Assembly: GCF_965218685.1 (NCBI RefSeq)
Contig: NZ_OZ244657.1
Span: 1,426,001 to 1,490,000 of the forward strand
Reading direction: 5' to 3'
DNA length: 64,000 bases
Source: Thalassobius sp965218685
GTDB taxonomy: Bacteria > Pseudomonadota > Alphaproteobacteria > Rhodobacterales > Rhodobacteraceae
A model generated the notes under the pieces. It searched no databases. It saw nothing but the letters and a program-made list of their open reading frames with translations, and was not told the origin of the DNA. A program made the position numbers and the translations under genes. Position 1 is the stretch's first letter. Every line of letters begins with the position of its first letter. Shown piece by piece: positions 1 to 8,403 of this stretch.

Positions 1-1
1 G

Positions 2-172
2 TTGGCCGAGCTTGAGGCGCAGAACCTGCCCAAAACCCTGCGCCACGAGGTGAAATTCCCCCCCGCACGCGACGGGCACCGGATGATCGGCTCGGGGATG
101 TTCATCGTGAACGCGCCTTATGGGCTGGAGGACGAGGCCGCCCGCCTGACCAAGGTGTTCAAGGCGATTTAG
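2..172 (+). CDS. rlmJ: 23S rRNA (adenine-N6)-methyltransferase RlmJ, C-terminal fragment
   Basis: Only the last 56 codons are present; the gene enters from the left edge in frame 2 and stops at TAG 170-172. The visible tail contains a GSGMFIVNAPYGLE-type segment followed by a short helix ending LTKVFKAI. This resembles the C-terminus of the RlmJ family, which methylates A2030 of 23S rRNA using S-adenosylmethionine. The catalytic motif lies outside the window, so the call rests on this tail alone. The next gene converges from the opposite strand, with its stop 3 bp away. Confidence 0.65.
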   Translation: MAELEAQNLPKTLRHEVKFPPARDGHRMIGSGMFIVNAPYGLEDEAARLTKVFKAI

Positions 173-174
173 GC

Positions 175-1092
175 CTATTCTTCGCTGGCTGCGGCCAGTG
201 CGTCCAGCTTGACCAGCAAGGATTTGACCTGGCCGTCCAGCCAGTCGCGTCCCTTGTCGACGGTGCGGGTATAGCTTTCCAGCGGGCCAGCCAACGGCGG
301 AACTTGCGCCGCGATCTGAGCCGAGAACGCGTGCACCGACCACAATAGAGCGATCACCAGAACCCCCAGCAGGAAACCACCGCTGAAACCGCTGGATTTG
401 CGGCGGGTGGGGATGCCTTCGGTGCCCGAGGGCGCGTGGTCATCCGATCGCGCGGGTTTGCGCACTTCTGCGTCGAGGGACGAGTTGATTTCTTCGATAT
501 CGGGCAGCAATTCACGCCGCGAGCTGACATGCGCGTCCAGATCATCGTCGGCTTCTTCGAGCGCGTCCTCCGGATCGGGGTCTTCATCGGCCTGTGGCCC
601 CTTGCGGCTTTCCATCCGTTCGCGGGCCTCTTCGGCGCGACGGGTTGGCTCGTCCCGGGCAGGGGCGGGTTCTTGGGCATCCAGCCCCAGCTCGGGCTGC
701 GTTTGCATGTCCGCTTCGGCCTCGGCAGCGCGCTGGCGGGCCTCGAACTCGGCCTCTTCTCGCAGCAGGTCCGCGATGGCTGGGTCCAGCTCGCGGCGGA
801 CGGGCTGGGGCGCCTTGTCCGAAGAGTCCTCTGTTTCAGGCTCGTCTTCAAATTCGGGCTCGGGTTCCGGCTCTGGCTCGGGTTCAAGCTCGGGCGCAGG
901 TTCCGGTTCGGTCTCGGGTGTGTCGACCGGCATCTCTTGGCCCAGCTCTTCGGCCAGGTCTGCGTCTTGGTCGGGATGCGCCTGGAACCAGGTGTTCCCG
1001 CAATTCGAACATTGCACGTCACGGCCCTGTTCGGGGATTACCCCGTCCGGAACTTCATATTGTGCACCGCAATTTGGGCAGACTAGCCGCAT
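175..1092 (-). CDS. MJ0042-type zinc-ribbon membrane protein
   Basis: A 305-residue protein that starts with a compact zinc ribbon: Cys5-x2-Cys8 and Cys28-x2-Cys31 fit the MJ0042 zinc-finger family. It is followed by a long acidic linker rich in Glu-Pro repeats (about residues 50-90) and charged, probably coiled or disordered sequence. One transmembrane helix (GFLLGVLVIALLW) lies near residue 245. I chose the start at 1092 rather than an upstream ATG at 1209 because the zinc ribbon begins right there and AGGA sits 6-8 bases before it. It is transcribed divergently from ftsE. The exact function is unknown; a cytoplasmic zinc-ribbon sensor tethered to the inner membrane is an inference. Confidence 0.8.
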   Translation of the reverse strand: MRLVCPNCGAQYEVPDGVIPEQGRDVQCSNCGNTWFQAHPDQDADLAEELGQEMPVDTPETEPEPAPELEPEPEPEPEPEFEDEPETEDSSDKAPQPVRRELDPAIADLLREEAEFEARQRAAEAEADMQTQPELGLDAQEPAPARDEPTRRAEEARERMESRKGPQADEDPDPEDALEEADDDLDAHVSSRRELLPDIEEINSSLDAEVRKPARSDDHAPSGTEGIPTRRKSSGFSGGFLLGVLVIALLWSVHAFSAQIAAQVPPLAGPLESYTRTVDKGRDWLDGQVKSLLVKLDALAAASEE

Positions 1093-1262
1093 ACTGCTTC
1101 CTCGGAACCTGTTCACATTACTGGCCACTTTGCGCCGTGACCCTTCAAAGTCACTATAGGGTGTACGCCTTTGGCGGAAAAGTGCAAAGCAATCATGTGC
1201 CTGCCGCATTGCAACTGTGTCCTTCCTGTTGCAGAAGAAGGCATGAACAAGGGATGCGATCC

Positions 1263-1940
1263 GTGATCGAGCTGGACAATGTGGCCTATAGTTATGGTGG
1301 TGGCGAACTGCTGAGTGAGATCTCGCTCAAGCTGACGCCGGGATCTTTTCACTTCCTGACCGGACCATCGGGCGCGGGCAAAACCACCTTTCTAAAGCTG
1401 TGCTATGGCGCGCTGGTGCCGACCGCCGGCCATGTGCGCTTGTTTGAAACGGATGTCCGCAGCATGAGCCGTGATGACACTGCGCTGGTGCGCCGGCGGG
1501 TGGGTGTGGTCCATCAGGATTGCCAGTTCCTTGATCACCTCAGCGTCGAAGAAAACATCGCCCTGCCGCTGACCGTCGCCGGGCACGACACACTGCAAGA
1601 GCTTAACAATCTGCGAGAGCTGATGAAATGGGTTGGTCTGCAATCGCGCTCCCAGGCCCTGCCGCCCGAGCTTTCGGGTGGTGAACGGCAGCGCGCGGCG
1701 TTGGCGCGGGCGGTGATCATGTCCCCGGACGTGATCCTGGCGGACGAGCCCACCGGCAATATTGACTGGGAAATGTCCCAGCGTCTGCTGCAGCTTCTGG
1801 TCGAGCTGAACCGCATGGGCAAGACCATCATGGTGGCGACCCACGATATGAACCTGATCCGCGCGGCCAAACATCATGTGCAAGCGCGGGTGCTGCGAAT
1901 CTCGAACCGGCGGCTGCAACTGGCGGGGGCGGATCTATGA
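1263..1940 (+). CDS. ftsE: Cell division ATP-binding protein FtsE
   Basis: ABC ATPase of 225 residues that pairs with FtsX to couple the divisome to peptidoglycan hydrolases. Visible motifs are Walker A GPSGAGKT (about 34-41), signature LSGGE, Walker B VILADEP and the switch ATHD. The GTG start at 1263 gives the conserved N-terminus MIELDNVAYSYGGG and has AAGGGA eight bases upstream. An in-frame ATG at 1254 would add three residues and cannot be excluded. Its stop overlaps the ftsX start by 4 bp (ATGA), indicating translational coupling. It opens the operon ftsE-ftsX-plsC. Confidence 0.9.
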   Translation: MIELDNVAYSYGGGELLSEISLKLTPGSFHFLTGPSGAGKTTFLKLCYGALVPTAGHVRLFETDVRSMSRDDTALVRRRVGVVHQDCQFLDHLSVEENIALPLTVAGHDTLQELNNLRELMKWVGLQSRSQALPPELSGGERQRAALARAVIMSPDVILADEPTGNIDWEMSQRLLQLLVELNRMGKTIMVATHDMNLIRAAKHHVQARVLRISNRRLQLAGADL

Positions 1941-2839
1941 GCCCGCTTGGCCGGATAATGTCCTTTGTCGTGGGCGATGCCCAGGCAGATCGCAGCGTGC
2001 CGCCCTCCGGGTTCACGGCGAACCTCACGCTTTTCAGCGCCGCCGCAATGTCATTCCTGTGCGTCTTTGCACTGGCCCTGTCGCTGGCCACCGGACGTCT
2101 TGCGGACCGCTGGGGAGGAGAACTGGTGCGCAGCTCGACTTTGCGGATATCGGCGCCGGTCGACCAGATCGATACGCAAACACAGGCGGCCCTACGTGTG
2201 CTGGAAACCACGCCCGGCGTTGCGACGGCCCGCGCACTGACCGCCGAGGAACAGGGCACCTTGCTGGAACCTTGGTTCGGGCCGGATTTGCCGCTGGACG
2301 ACCTGCCAATTCCACAACTGATTGAAATTACAGAAAATAGCGACGGCTATGACGCCGCCGGCCTGCGCCTGCGCCTGTCCGCCGAGGTGCCGGGCGCCGT
2401 GCTGGACGACCACACGCGCTGGCGTAAACCGTTGATACAAGCCGCCAGCAGGCTGCGTGTTCTGGGTTGGGCGTCGATCCTGCTGATTGGTGCGGCTTTG
2501 GCGGCAATGATTACGCTGGCGGCCAATGCGGCGCTGTCGGCCAACGCGCGGGTGATTGCGGTGCTGCGTCAGGTTGGAGCCACGGACAGCTATATTGCGC
2601 GGGCCTTTGTGCGGCGTTTTACCCTGCGCGGGTTTACCGGCGCGGCTGTTGGTACGGTTTTGGGTGTCCTGGCAATGTTCCTGCTGCCCTCGGCCACCGA
2701 AGAGGTCGGCTTTTTGACCGGGTTGGGCTTTGAAGGGGCGCATTGGTTGATGCCGTTTTTGATCCCGCTGGTTGCGGCGGGCGTCGCCTTTCTGGCCACG
2801 CGGGCTGCTGCGCAGAAGACACTAAAGGAGTTGCCCTGA
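1937..2839 (+). CDS. ftsX: Cell division permease-like protein FtsX
   Basis: A 300-residue integral membrane protein. A first transmembrane helix (about residues 33-53) is followed by a periplasmic domain and three more helices near 178-200, 230-252 and 265-288, the FtsX four-helix layout. It forms the FtsEX complex with the upstream ATPase, controlling septal cell-wall hydrolysis. Its start overlaps the ftsE stop and its TGA overlaps the next ATG by one base (TGATG). A strong AAAGGAG lies at 2824-2830 within its 3' end and serves the downstream acyltransferase. Confidence 0.9.
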   Translation: MSPLGRIMSFVVGDAQADRSVPPSGFTANLTLFSAAAMSFLCVFALALSLATGRLADRWGGELVRSSTLRISAPVDQIDTQTQAALRVLETTPGVATARALTAEEQGTLLEPWFGPDLPLDDLPIPQLIEITENSDGYDAAGLRLRLSAEVPGAVLDDHTRWRKPLIQAASRLRVLGWASILLIGAALAAMITLAANAALSANARVIAVLRQVGATDSYIARAFVRRFTLRGFTGAAVGTVLGVLAMFLLPSATEEVGFLTGLGFEGAHWLMPFLIPLVAAGVAFLATRAAAQKTLKELP

Positions 2840-3576
2840 TGGCTTATGCATGGCGCTGGCTGCGCTCGTTCGTGTTCATGTTCCTGGTCTATGCGGTTAT
2901 GGGGATCATGGGGGTGCTGTTTTTCCCCGTTGCCCTGGTCAGCCGCGATGGCACGCGGAGGGTGTGCCGCGCCTATTGCCGGGTCGTGATGCTGCTGGCG
3001 CGGGTCATGGTGGGGCTTCGCAACGAAGTGCGCGGGACGCCTCCTGCGGGCGAGGTGATGGTTGCGGCCAAGCACCAGTCATTTTTTGATATCCTGATGA
3101 TTTTCAATGCTTTGCCCACGGCCAAGTTCATCATGAAACGCGAGCTGTTGTTCACGCCGATCATTGGGCAATATGCCTATCGCATCGGGTGTGTGCCAGT
3201 GAACCGCGGCAAGCGCGGCCAAGCGATTCAGAAAATGGTTGAGGACGTCGAGCGTGGCTCGGCTCAGGCGGGGCAACTGGTGATTTATCCGCAAGGAACC
3301 CGCGTCGCCCCTGGGGTGGATGCGCCTTATAAGGTGGGCACGGCGGTTCTGTATGGGCAGCTTAAGCAGGACTGCGTGCCTGTTGCGACGAATGTCGGCG
3401 TGTTCTGGCCGCGTTCGGGGATTTATCGCAAGCCGGGCCTGGCCGTTGTCGAGTTTCTGCCCGTGATCGAGCAGGGGCTGGGCCGAAACGAATACATGGC
3501 GCGGCTGGAAAGTGAGGTCGAGGCGGCCTCGGATGCGTTGATGCGTGAGGCAGGGTTTGATCCCAAGGCCGCGTGA
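2839..3576 (+). CDS. plsC: 1-acylglycerol-3-phosphate acyltransferase
   Basis: A 245-residue inner-membrane acyltransferase that makes phosphatidic acid from lysophosphatidic acid. The HX4D catalytic motif is visible as His79-QSFF-Asp84, after an N-terminal membrane helix (about 10-35). The glycerophosphate-binding block reads YPQGTR (about 150-155), with Gln where most family members have Glu; this is a conservative variant and not evidence of inactivity. Translation is coupled to ftsX through a one-base stop/start overlap. It is the last gene of the ftsEX operon and is followed by an intergenic hairpin element. Confidence 0.88.
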   Translation: MAYAWRWLRSFVFMFLVYAVMGIMGVLFFPVALVSRDGTRRVCRAYCRVVMLLARVMVGLRNEVRGTPPAGEVMVAAKHQSFFDILMIFNALPTAKFIMKRELLFTPIIGQYAYRIGCVPVNRGKRGQAIQKMVEDVERGSAQAGQLVIYPQGTRVAPGVDAPYKVGTAVLYGQLKQDCVPVATNVGVFWPRSGIYRKPGLAVVEFLPVIEQGLGRNEYMARLESEVEAASDALMREAGFDPKAA

Positions 3577-3585
3577 GGTGAGTAG

Positions 3586-3660
3586 AAGAGGCGCGCTCGG
3601 GCGTCCCACCCGGACCCGCCCTAGCCCTCGCGCGCCTCTCTCGCCCTTGCGGGCTCGGGC
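3586..3660. repeat. Intergenic hairpin element, copy 1
   Basis: A stem GAGGCGCGC (3588-3596) pairs with GCGCGCCTC (3630-3638), enclosing a GC-rich loop that carries TCCCACCCGGACC. A second small hairpin, GCCC-ttgc-GGGC, follows near 3643-3654. The same layout and nearly the same sequence recur at 4938-5005. It probably ends the ftsEX-plsC transcript or acts as a REP-like element; both are inferences from position and structure. Confidence 0.6.
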
Positions 3661-3733
3661 GTTTCTGATCCATGTCAGGGACAGGGCGCTTGTTCTTTGA
3701 AATGGTGCCTGCACCAAGTATCGCGAGGACCCC

Positions 3734-4162
3734 ATGAGCACGACAATTCGAAAAATTCTGGATGGACGCAAGCTGCACTCGATTGCCCCTGGTGCGGTGC
3801 TGAGGGAGGCTGCACGCCAGATGGCCGAGCACGGGGCCGGGGCCTTGGTGGTTCTGGAAGACGGTGCCTTGGTGGGGATTTTGTCGGAGCGTGACATTGT
3901 GTTTCGCGCCGTGGCGCAGGGGCTGCATTCGGACGAGACGTTGGTATCGGACGTGATGACGCGGGATCCGGTGACGGTTGGGATTGATGATGCGGTCTCG
4001 GACACTTTGGCGGCGCGGCTGGGGGATGCGTTTCGGCATTTACCAGTGGTGGATGGGGCGCTGGTCGTGGGGGTGCTTTCGTTCCGGGATATCCCACCGG
4101 AGTATGTCATGATGTACGAGCGTTTCCGGGAAATGAGCGGGGCCACGGCCGACCAGACGTAA
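3734..4162 (+). CDS. CBS domain protein
   Basis: A 142-residue cytoplasmic protein made of two tandem CBS motifs (about residues 8-64 and 74-132). The second half of each motif is clear: GALVGILSERDIV in the first and ALVVGVLSFRDI in the second. CBS pairs bind adenine nucleotides and act as energy or ligand sensors. This is a stand-alone version without an attached enzyme domain, so its partner is unknown. ATG follows a weak purine stretch (GAGGACCCC). It sits alone between the acyltransferase and a nitroreductase. Confidence 0.85.
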   Translation: MSTTIRKILDGRKLHSIAPGAVLREAARQMAEHGAGALVVLEDGALVGILSERDIVFRAVAQGLHSDETLVSDVMTRDPVTVGIDDAVSDTLAARLGDAFRHLPVVDGALVVGVLSFRDIPPEYVMMYERFREMSGATADQT

Positions 4163-4255
4163 TCCGTGACGTTGCGTTGCAGTTCGCTTGGTTAGATTGA
4201 CCGATGCCGGGCTTTGCCTGACCCTTTCCTGCAGACATGGGAGAGGGAGATTGTC

Positions 4256-4930
4256 ATGGAACTGGACGCAGCTATCGAGGGGCGGCGTAGCATACGGGGG
4301 TATAAGCCCGATCCGGTGCCGCGTGCGTTGCTGGAGGAGATTATCGCGCTGGCGAACAGGGCGCCCTCGTCTATGAACACGCAGCCTTGGCATTTTCATG
4401 TGTTGACCGGAGAGCCATTGGAACGTGTGCGGCAAGGCAACTCGGAGCGGATGCTGGCCGGGGTGCCGGTGCAGCGCGAGATTCCCGATCATGGCGCCTA
4501 TGTGGGTGTGCATCGTGAACGGCAGGTGGAGATTGCCAAGCAGTTGTTTGCCGCGATGGGGATCGCGCGCGATGATAAGGTGATGCGGCAGGATTGGGTG
4601 ATGCGCGGGTTCCGGCAGTTTGATGCGCCGGTGTCCATTGTCGTGACCTTTGACAAGATGATCGAGGATCAGGGGACGATTGCGCACTTTGATCTGGGGG
4701 CCGTGACCTATGGGTTGGTTCTGGCCGCGTGGAATCGGGGTTTGGGTGCGGTGATCAACGGGCAGGGGATCATGCAGTCGCCGGTGGTGCGCGAGGTGGC
4801 TGGTATTCCCGAGGATGAAGTTATTTTGACCTGTGTGGCGCTTGGGTGGCCAGATGAGGAGTTTGCGGCCAATGGGGTGCGGTCACGCCGGCGGTCGGTC
4901 GAGGAAACCGCGCGGTTTATTGGGTTCTAG
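4256..4930 (+). CDS. Nitroreductase family protein
   Basis: A 224-residue FMN-dependent oxidoreductase. The N-terminal RRSIRGYKPDPVP and the APSSMNTQPWHF segment are the FMN-binding signatures of the family, and the C-terminal GLGAVINGQ region forms the second FMN contact. The physiological substrate cannot be read from sequence. I chose the ATG at 4256 because GGGAGA lies just upstream; an upstream ATG at 4214 would add residues not typical of the family. It is followed directly by the second copy of the intergenic hairpin element. Confidence 0.87.
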   Translation: MELDAAIEGRRSIRGYKPDPVPRALLEEIIALANRAPSSMNTQPWHFHVLTGEPLERVRQGNSERMLAGVPVQREIPDHGAYVGVHRERQVEIAKQLFAAMGIARDDKVMRQDWVMRGFRQFDAPVSIVVTFDKMIEDQGTIAHFDLGAVTYGLVLAAWNRGLGAVINGQGIMQSPVVREVAGIPEDEVILTCVALGWPDEEFAANGVRSRRRSVEETARFIGF

Positions 4931-4937
4931 GCAGGGA

Positions 4938-5005
4938 AGGCGCGCGCTCGGGCGTCCCACCCGGACCCGCCCGAGCCCTCGCGCGCGCCTGTCGCCCTTT
5001 CGGGC
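4938..5005. repeat. Intergenic hairpin element, copy 2
   Basis: AGGCGCGCGC (4938-4947) pairs perfectly with GCGCGCGCCT (4981-4990). A nested stem GCTCGGGCG (4946-4954) pairs with CGCCCGAGC (4968-4976) around the loop TCCCACCCGGACC. A terminator-like hairpin GCCC-ttt-cGGGC follows at about 4993-5005, with a T-rich tail. It matches copy 1 at 3586-3660 over about 30 consecutive positions. Confidence 0.65.
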
Positions 5006-5093
5006 TTCGGTGTGTTTTCTAGAGCGGTGTGGATGGGGTCAGGTTGGTGCCGTCGCTGGGTGGTACAAGGGATTGAAGTGTTAAATATTCACC

Positions 5094-5497
5094 TCAGTCG
5101 AAGACCCAAGGGATGACGGCTCCGCGTTGGGGAAAGTGCCGGCTGACCAGCTCGGTCACGCGTGACAAGAGTGCGTGCCCCATATCGTCTGTTGTGAATG
5201 CGGCATCGCCGTAGAGGTTCATGCGGCAGCGGTTGTCTTTGATATTCAGGAAAACCTTGGTGACGGGGGCGATCCAGATCCGCGCATCAGGGCCGAAACT
5301 GTCAGACCGGACCAGGCGGGCTGGAATGCGGCTTTGGAAATCGCGGGCAGGTTCGCCCTTGATGCAGATCTGTTCAAAGAGGTCTGCGACTTGCTGGGCT
5401 TGCTTTTAGCAATGGCGTGATCCAGCAGGGCGTGGCCGCCGAGGCCCAGAAAAAGCCCAGCCAAAACGACGAACAACACAGAAAACGGGCGGGGCAT
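5094..5497 (-). pseudogene. Small secreted/membrane protein gene broken by a -1 frameshift
   Basis: Reading from ATG at 5497 gives a hydrophobic signal or anchor (MPRPFSVLFVVLAGLFLGLG) and then LLDHAIAK, after which this frame becomes unlike a protein and ends near 5246. Another frame starting just after the break reads AQQVADLFEQICIKGEPARD and runs to a natural stop at 5094 (ending RGAVIPWVFD). One extra A in the AAAA run (forward TTTT 5404-5407) would join both into a 134-residue protein. The gene is therefore a recent pseudogene or carries a sequencing error. Its function is unknown. It lies downstream of lpdA, beyond a terminator. Confidence 0.65.
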
Positions 5498-5510
5498 GCC
5501 GCACCTGAAC

Positions 5511-5543
5511 AAAAAAAGGGCCACCCGGATGTCGGATGGCCCT
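5511..5543 (-). terminator. Rho-independent terminator of lpdA
   Basis: On the minus strand AGGGCCA (complement of 5537-5543) pairs with TGGCCCT (complement of 5517-5523) and is followed by seven T residues (5511-5517). It lies 10 bp after the lpdA stop codon. Confidence 0.85.
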
Positions 5544-5552
5544 GGGATGTGA

Positions 5553-6947
5553 TTAGGCGTGGATCGCGCCGTCGCCGCAGGCCAGGGCGGCTTCGCGCAC
5601 GGCCTCGCTGAATGTCGGGTGCGCGTGGCAGGTCAGGGCGATGTCCTCGGCCGAGGCGCCAAATTCCATGCCGACGCAGATCTCGTGGATCAAATCACCG
5701 GCACCCGGGCCGATGATGTGGCAGCCCAGGATGCGATCCGTGGCCTTGTCGACCAGCATTTTCACGAAACCTTCGCCCTGGAAAACAGCCTTGGCGCGGG
5801 CGTTGCCCATGAAGGGGAATTTGCCGACCTTGTAGGCAACGCCTTCTTCTTTCAGCTGCTCTTCGGTCTTGCCGACGGTGGCGACCTCGGGGGCGGTGTA
5901 GATCACGCCGGGGATCACGTCATAGTTCACGTGGCCATGTTTGCCGGCAATGCATTCGGCGGCGGCCATGCCTTCGTCTTCGGCCTTGTGGGCCAGCATC
6001 GGGCCGTCGATGGCGTCACCGATGGCATAGATGCCGGGCACGTTGGTCTGCCACTGGGCGTTGGTCTTGATCTGGCCGCGGGGCGACATTTCCACGCCCA
6101 GAGCCTCGAGCCCCAGACCGTCGGTGAAGGGGCGACGGCCGGTGGCGCACAGAACCACGTCGGCGTCCAGCACGTGTTCGCTGTCATCCTTGCGCAGTTT
6201 GTAAGTGACCTTGGCCTTGGTCTTGGTGGCGTCCACCTTCTGCACGGCGGCGCCCAGCACAAAGTCCAGACCCTGCTTTTTCAGCATCTTCAAGAAGTTC
6301 TTCTGGATCTCGCCGTCCATGCCGGGGGTGATGTTGTCGAGGAATTCAACCACGGTCACCTCGGAGCCCAGACGTTTGTAGACCGAGCCCAGTTCCAGCC
6401 CGATGACGCCTGCGCCGATCACGACCATTTTCTTGGGGATCTTGTTCAGCTCCAGCGCGCCGGTCGAGGTCACGACGACCTTTTCGTCAACAGTCACGTC
6501 CGCGCCGGGAACGGGCGACGCTTCGGAGCCCGAGGCGATGATGATGTTCTTGGCCTCGTGGACCTCGTCACCGACCTTGACCTTGCCGGCCTCGGGGATC
6601 GAGCCCCAGCCCTTCAGCCAGTCGACTTTGTTCTTCTTGAACAGGAACTCGATGCCTTGGGTGTTGCCCTTGATGACGTCGTCTTTGTAGGACAGCATCT
6701 GTTTCCAATCGACCGACGGGGATTTGCCCTTCAGGCCCATGGTGGCAAAGTTGTGCTCGGCCTCGTGCAGCTGGTGGGACGCGTGCAGCAGGGCCTTCGA
6801 GGGGATGCAGCCCACGTTCAGGCAGGTGCCGCCGAGGGTTTCGCGGCCTTCGACGCAAGCGGTTTTCAGGCCCAGTTGCGCGCAGCGAATTGCTGCGACA
6901 TAGCCGCCGGGGCCAGCGCCGATGATGATGACGTCATATTGTGCCAT
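5553..6947 (-). CDS. lpdA: Dihydrolipoyl dehydrogenase (E3)
   Basis: A 464-residue FAD flavoenzyme that reoxidises dihydrolipoyl groups of 2-oxo acid dehydrogenase complexes with NAD+. Visible features are the FAD-binding GAGPGG (10-15), the redox-active disulfide in GGTCLNVGCIP (Cys42 and Cys47), the NAD-binding GAGVIGLELG (about 177-186) and the C-terminal active-site HAHPTFSE. GGAGA lies six bases before ATG 6947. Being near sucCDAB, it is probably the E3 of the 2-oxoglutarate complex, though separated from sucB by two unrelated genes and a terminator. Confidence 0.95.
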   Translation of the reverse strand: MAQYDVIIIGAGPGGYVAAIRCAQLGLKTACVEGRETLGGTCLNVGCIPSKALLHASHQLHEAEHNFATMGLKGKSPSVDWKQMLSYKDDVIKGNTQGIEFLFKKNKVDWLKGWGSIPEAGKVKVGDEVHEAKNIIIASGSEASPVPGADVTVDEKVVVTSTGALELNKIPKKMVVIGAGVIGLELGSVYKRLGSEVTVVEFLDNITPGMDGEIQKNFLKMLKKQGLDFVLGAAVQKVDATKTKAKVTYKLRKDDSEHVLDADVVLCATGRRPFTDGLGLEALGVEMSPRGQIKTNAQWQTNVPGIYAIGDAIDGPMLAHKAEDEGMAAAECIAGKHGHVNYDVIPGVIYTAPEVATVGKTEEQLKEEGVAYKVGKFPFMGNARAKAVFQGEGFVKMLVDKATDRILGCHIIGPGAGDLIHEICVGMEFGASAEDIALTCHAHPTFSEAVREAALACGDGAIHA

Positions 6948-7042
6948 GGGGGTTCTCCGTCAGATCTTGGTGTTTAAATGAGGGGGGCGGCCTGCCGGGC
7001 GGTTTGCCCGTTGGCCTTGGTTCGGTGGGGCAAGGGCGCGCA

Positions 7043-8041
7043 TCACGAGGCCTCCTTGCGGGAAAAGGTCCATTCGGCCCGGCGTTTAGGCGTCAGTACT
7101 GCGGCGCGGCGGGCCAGGAACCAGCTGTGGCAGGCGGTTTCAGCGGCAGCGATGCTGGGCGCGGCACGCAAGCTGGTCAGGCGGCGCTGTGTGTCGGGCC
7201 AGTGACGCAGGATCGCAGTGTCCTGAACATCGTTGCGATTGGCCGTGCGGTGCCATTTCGAGCCCAGGTGATACTTGGTATCGCCCAGTTTTCCCTGCCC
7301 GTCGCCGCGATCATTTTTCATCAGGAACAGGTCTTGCGAGCGGGTGGCATAGTGGTTCAGGCGGGCGCGGCTGGCACGGCAAGACACGTCGTGTGGACGC
7401 CAGCGCGAGGATTTGCTGCGATAAAGCCCCTTGTTCGACAGTAGCTCTCCGTCAGCCGAACAGACTTTCGGATCGTCGACCAGCGGCTGCAGCGGGTTGT
7501 GATCGGTCGCATGGGCAAAGCTGGCCACACGGAACAGGCATTTGAACTTGGTCACGCCGGGTGTGGCCATGGGCTCGGCATGGGTAAAAGCCTTCAGCAC
7601 GCTTTGGCCGGGCATCCAGTCGCTGACGCCGCTGTCGCCAAATGTACGCCACGCGATGGGGACAACATCGGCCTTGGGCAGTTCAGCCAGCAAGTCCTGG
7701 ATTTGGCCGTCCTTGTGTTCGATCAGCAGAAACTCGTCGCTGTCGATATGCAGGACCCAGGTGAATTCATGGCCGCGCAGCCATTCCAGGGCCAGATCCA
7801 TCCCCGCGTCCTGAGGCGCGTTGGGTGGCAGAACCGAATGGTCGATATGCACGATGTGCCCCAACTCGGCCAGACGAGTGGCCAGAATGTCCGAGCCATC
7901 GGTGCAGTCGTTGGTCACAATGATGATGGCGTCAAAGCCCAGCCCCTGATGATAGGCGACCCACTCCAACAGAAACAGACCCTCGTTGCGCATGCAGGAC
8001 ACAAGCGCCGTCTTGGTCTGGCTGGGGGCGGGTTCAGTCAT
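7043..8041 (-). CDS. Glycosyltransferase family 2-like protein
   Basis: A 332-residue protein with an N-terminal GT2-type fold. KTALVSCMRNEGLFLLEWVAYH is the start found in this bacterial GT2 subfamily, TNDCTDGS is the nucleotide-sugar loop, and HIDSDEF gives the metal-binding DxD (Asp100 and Asp102). No transmembrane helix is evident. The acceptor is unknown; surface polysaccharide is likely. It lies between lpdA and the gene at 8120 on the same strand and may be cotranscribed with lpdA (about 95 bp gap). Confidence 0.75.
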   Translation of the reverse strand: MTEPAPSQTKTALVSCMRNEGLFLLEWVAYHQGLGFDAIIIVTNDCTDGSDILATRLAELGHIVHIDHSVLPPNAPQDAGMDLALEWLRGHEFTWVLHIDSDEFLLIEHKDGQIQDLLAELPKADVVPIAWRTFGDSGVSDWMPGQSVLKAFTHAEPMATPGVTKFKCLFRVASFAHATDHNPLQPLVDDPKVCSADGELLSNKGLYRSKSSRWRPHDVSCRASRARLNHYATRSQDLFLMKNDRGDGQGKLGDTKYHLGSKWHRTANRNDVQDTAILRHWPDTQRRLTSLRAAPSIAAAETACHSWFLARRAAVLTPKRRAEWTFSRKEAS

Positions 8042-8119
8042 CTGCTCCGGTTCGTATTGTCAGCACATCTGCGCGGGTTGAGGTTCAGGGCGCCAGTGCG
8101 GCGCCCGTTGGGATAGCCA

Positions 8120-8389
8120 TCAGGCCGGTGTCAGCATTTTCAGCACGATATTGGCCACACCGTCGCGTTCGCGGTGCATGGCCAGCTCTTCTGATTCAAG
8201 AAACGCGCGCGCTTTGTCCAAGTCCGAGACCGCGAACAGTGCAACCGCGTGGTTTTCGCGATCCGGGTCGCGCCAGACATTCATGTCGACGATCCCCGAA
8301 GCCTGCCGGGTCTTTTTGTCTTGATGAAATACGGTCAACCAAGCATCGAAATCTGCGACGTCAGCTTGCCAGAGAATATGGGTAGCCAT
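8120..8389 (-). CDS. Small conserved protein, possible dimeric alpha-beta barrel
   Basis: An 89-residue soluble protein beginning MATHILWQADVADFDAW. The alternating beta-alpha-beta pattern (NHAVALFAVSDLDKARAFLES) resembles the ferredoxin-like or stress-responsive dimeric barrel fold. No catalytic residues can be assigned. AGGAGG sits seven bases before ATG 8389, a very strong ribosome site. A near-perfect palindrome lies 15-33 bases upstream of the start, so the gene probably has its own promoter. It is separated from the suc operon by a terminator. Confidence 0.6.
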   Translation of the reverse strand: MATHILWQADVADFDAWLTVFHQDKKTRQASGIVDMNVWRDPDRENHAVALFAVSDLDKARAFLESEELAMHRERDGVANIVLKMLTPA

Positions 8390-8403
8390 TGTGCGCCTCC
8401 TTT

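Noticed and set aside
594..1262. Upstream extension of the ftsE frame
   Set aside because: It overlaps the divergent zinc-ribbon gene, is Arg/Pro/Ala-rich, and the conserved FtsE start lies at 1263.
6992..7002. CTGC-CGG-GCGG upstream of lpdA as a PhaR-type site
   Set aside because: It lies in a GC-rich stretch that can also form a hairpin after the glycosyltransferase gene; too weak to add to the regulon.
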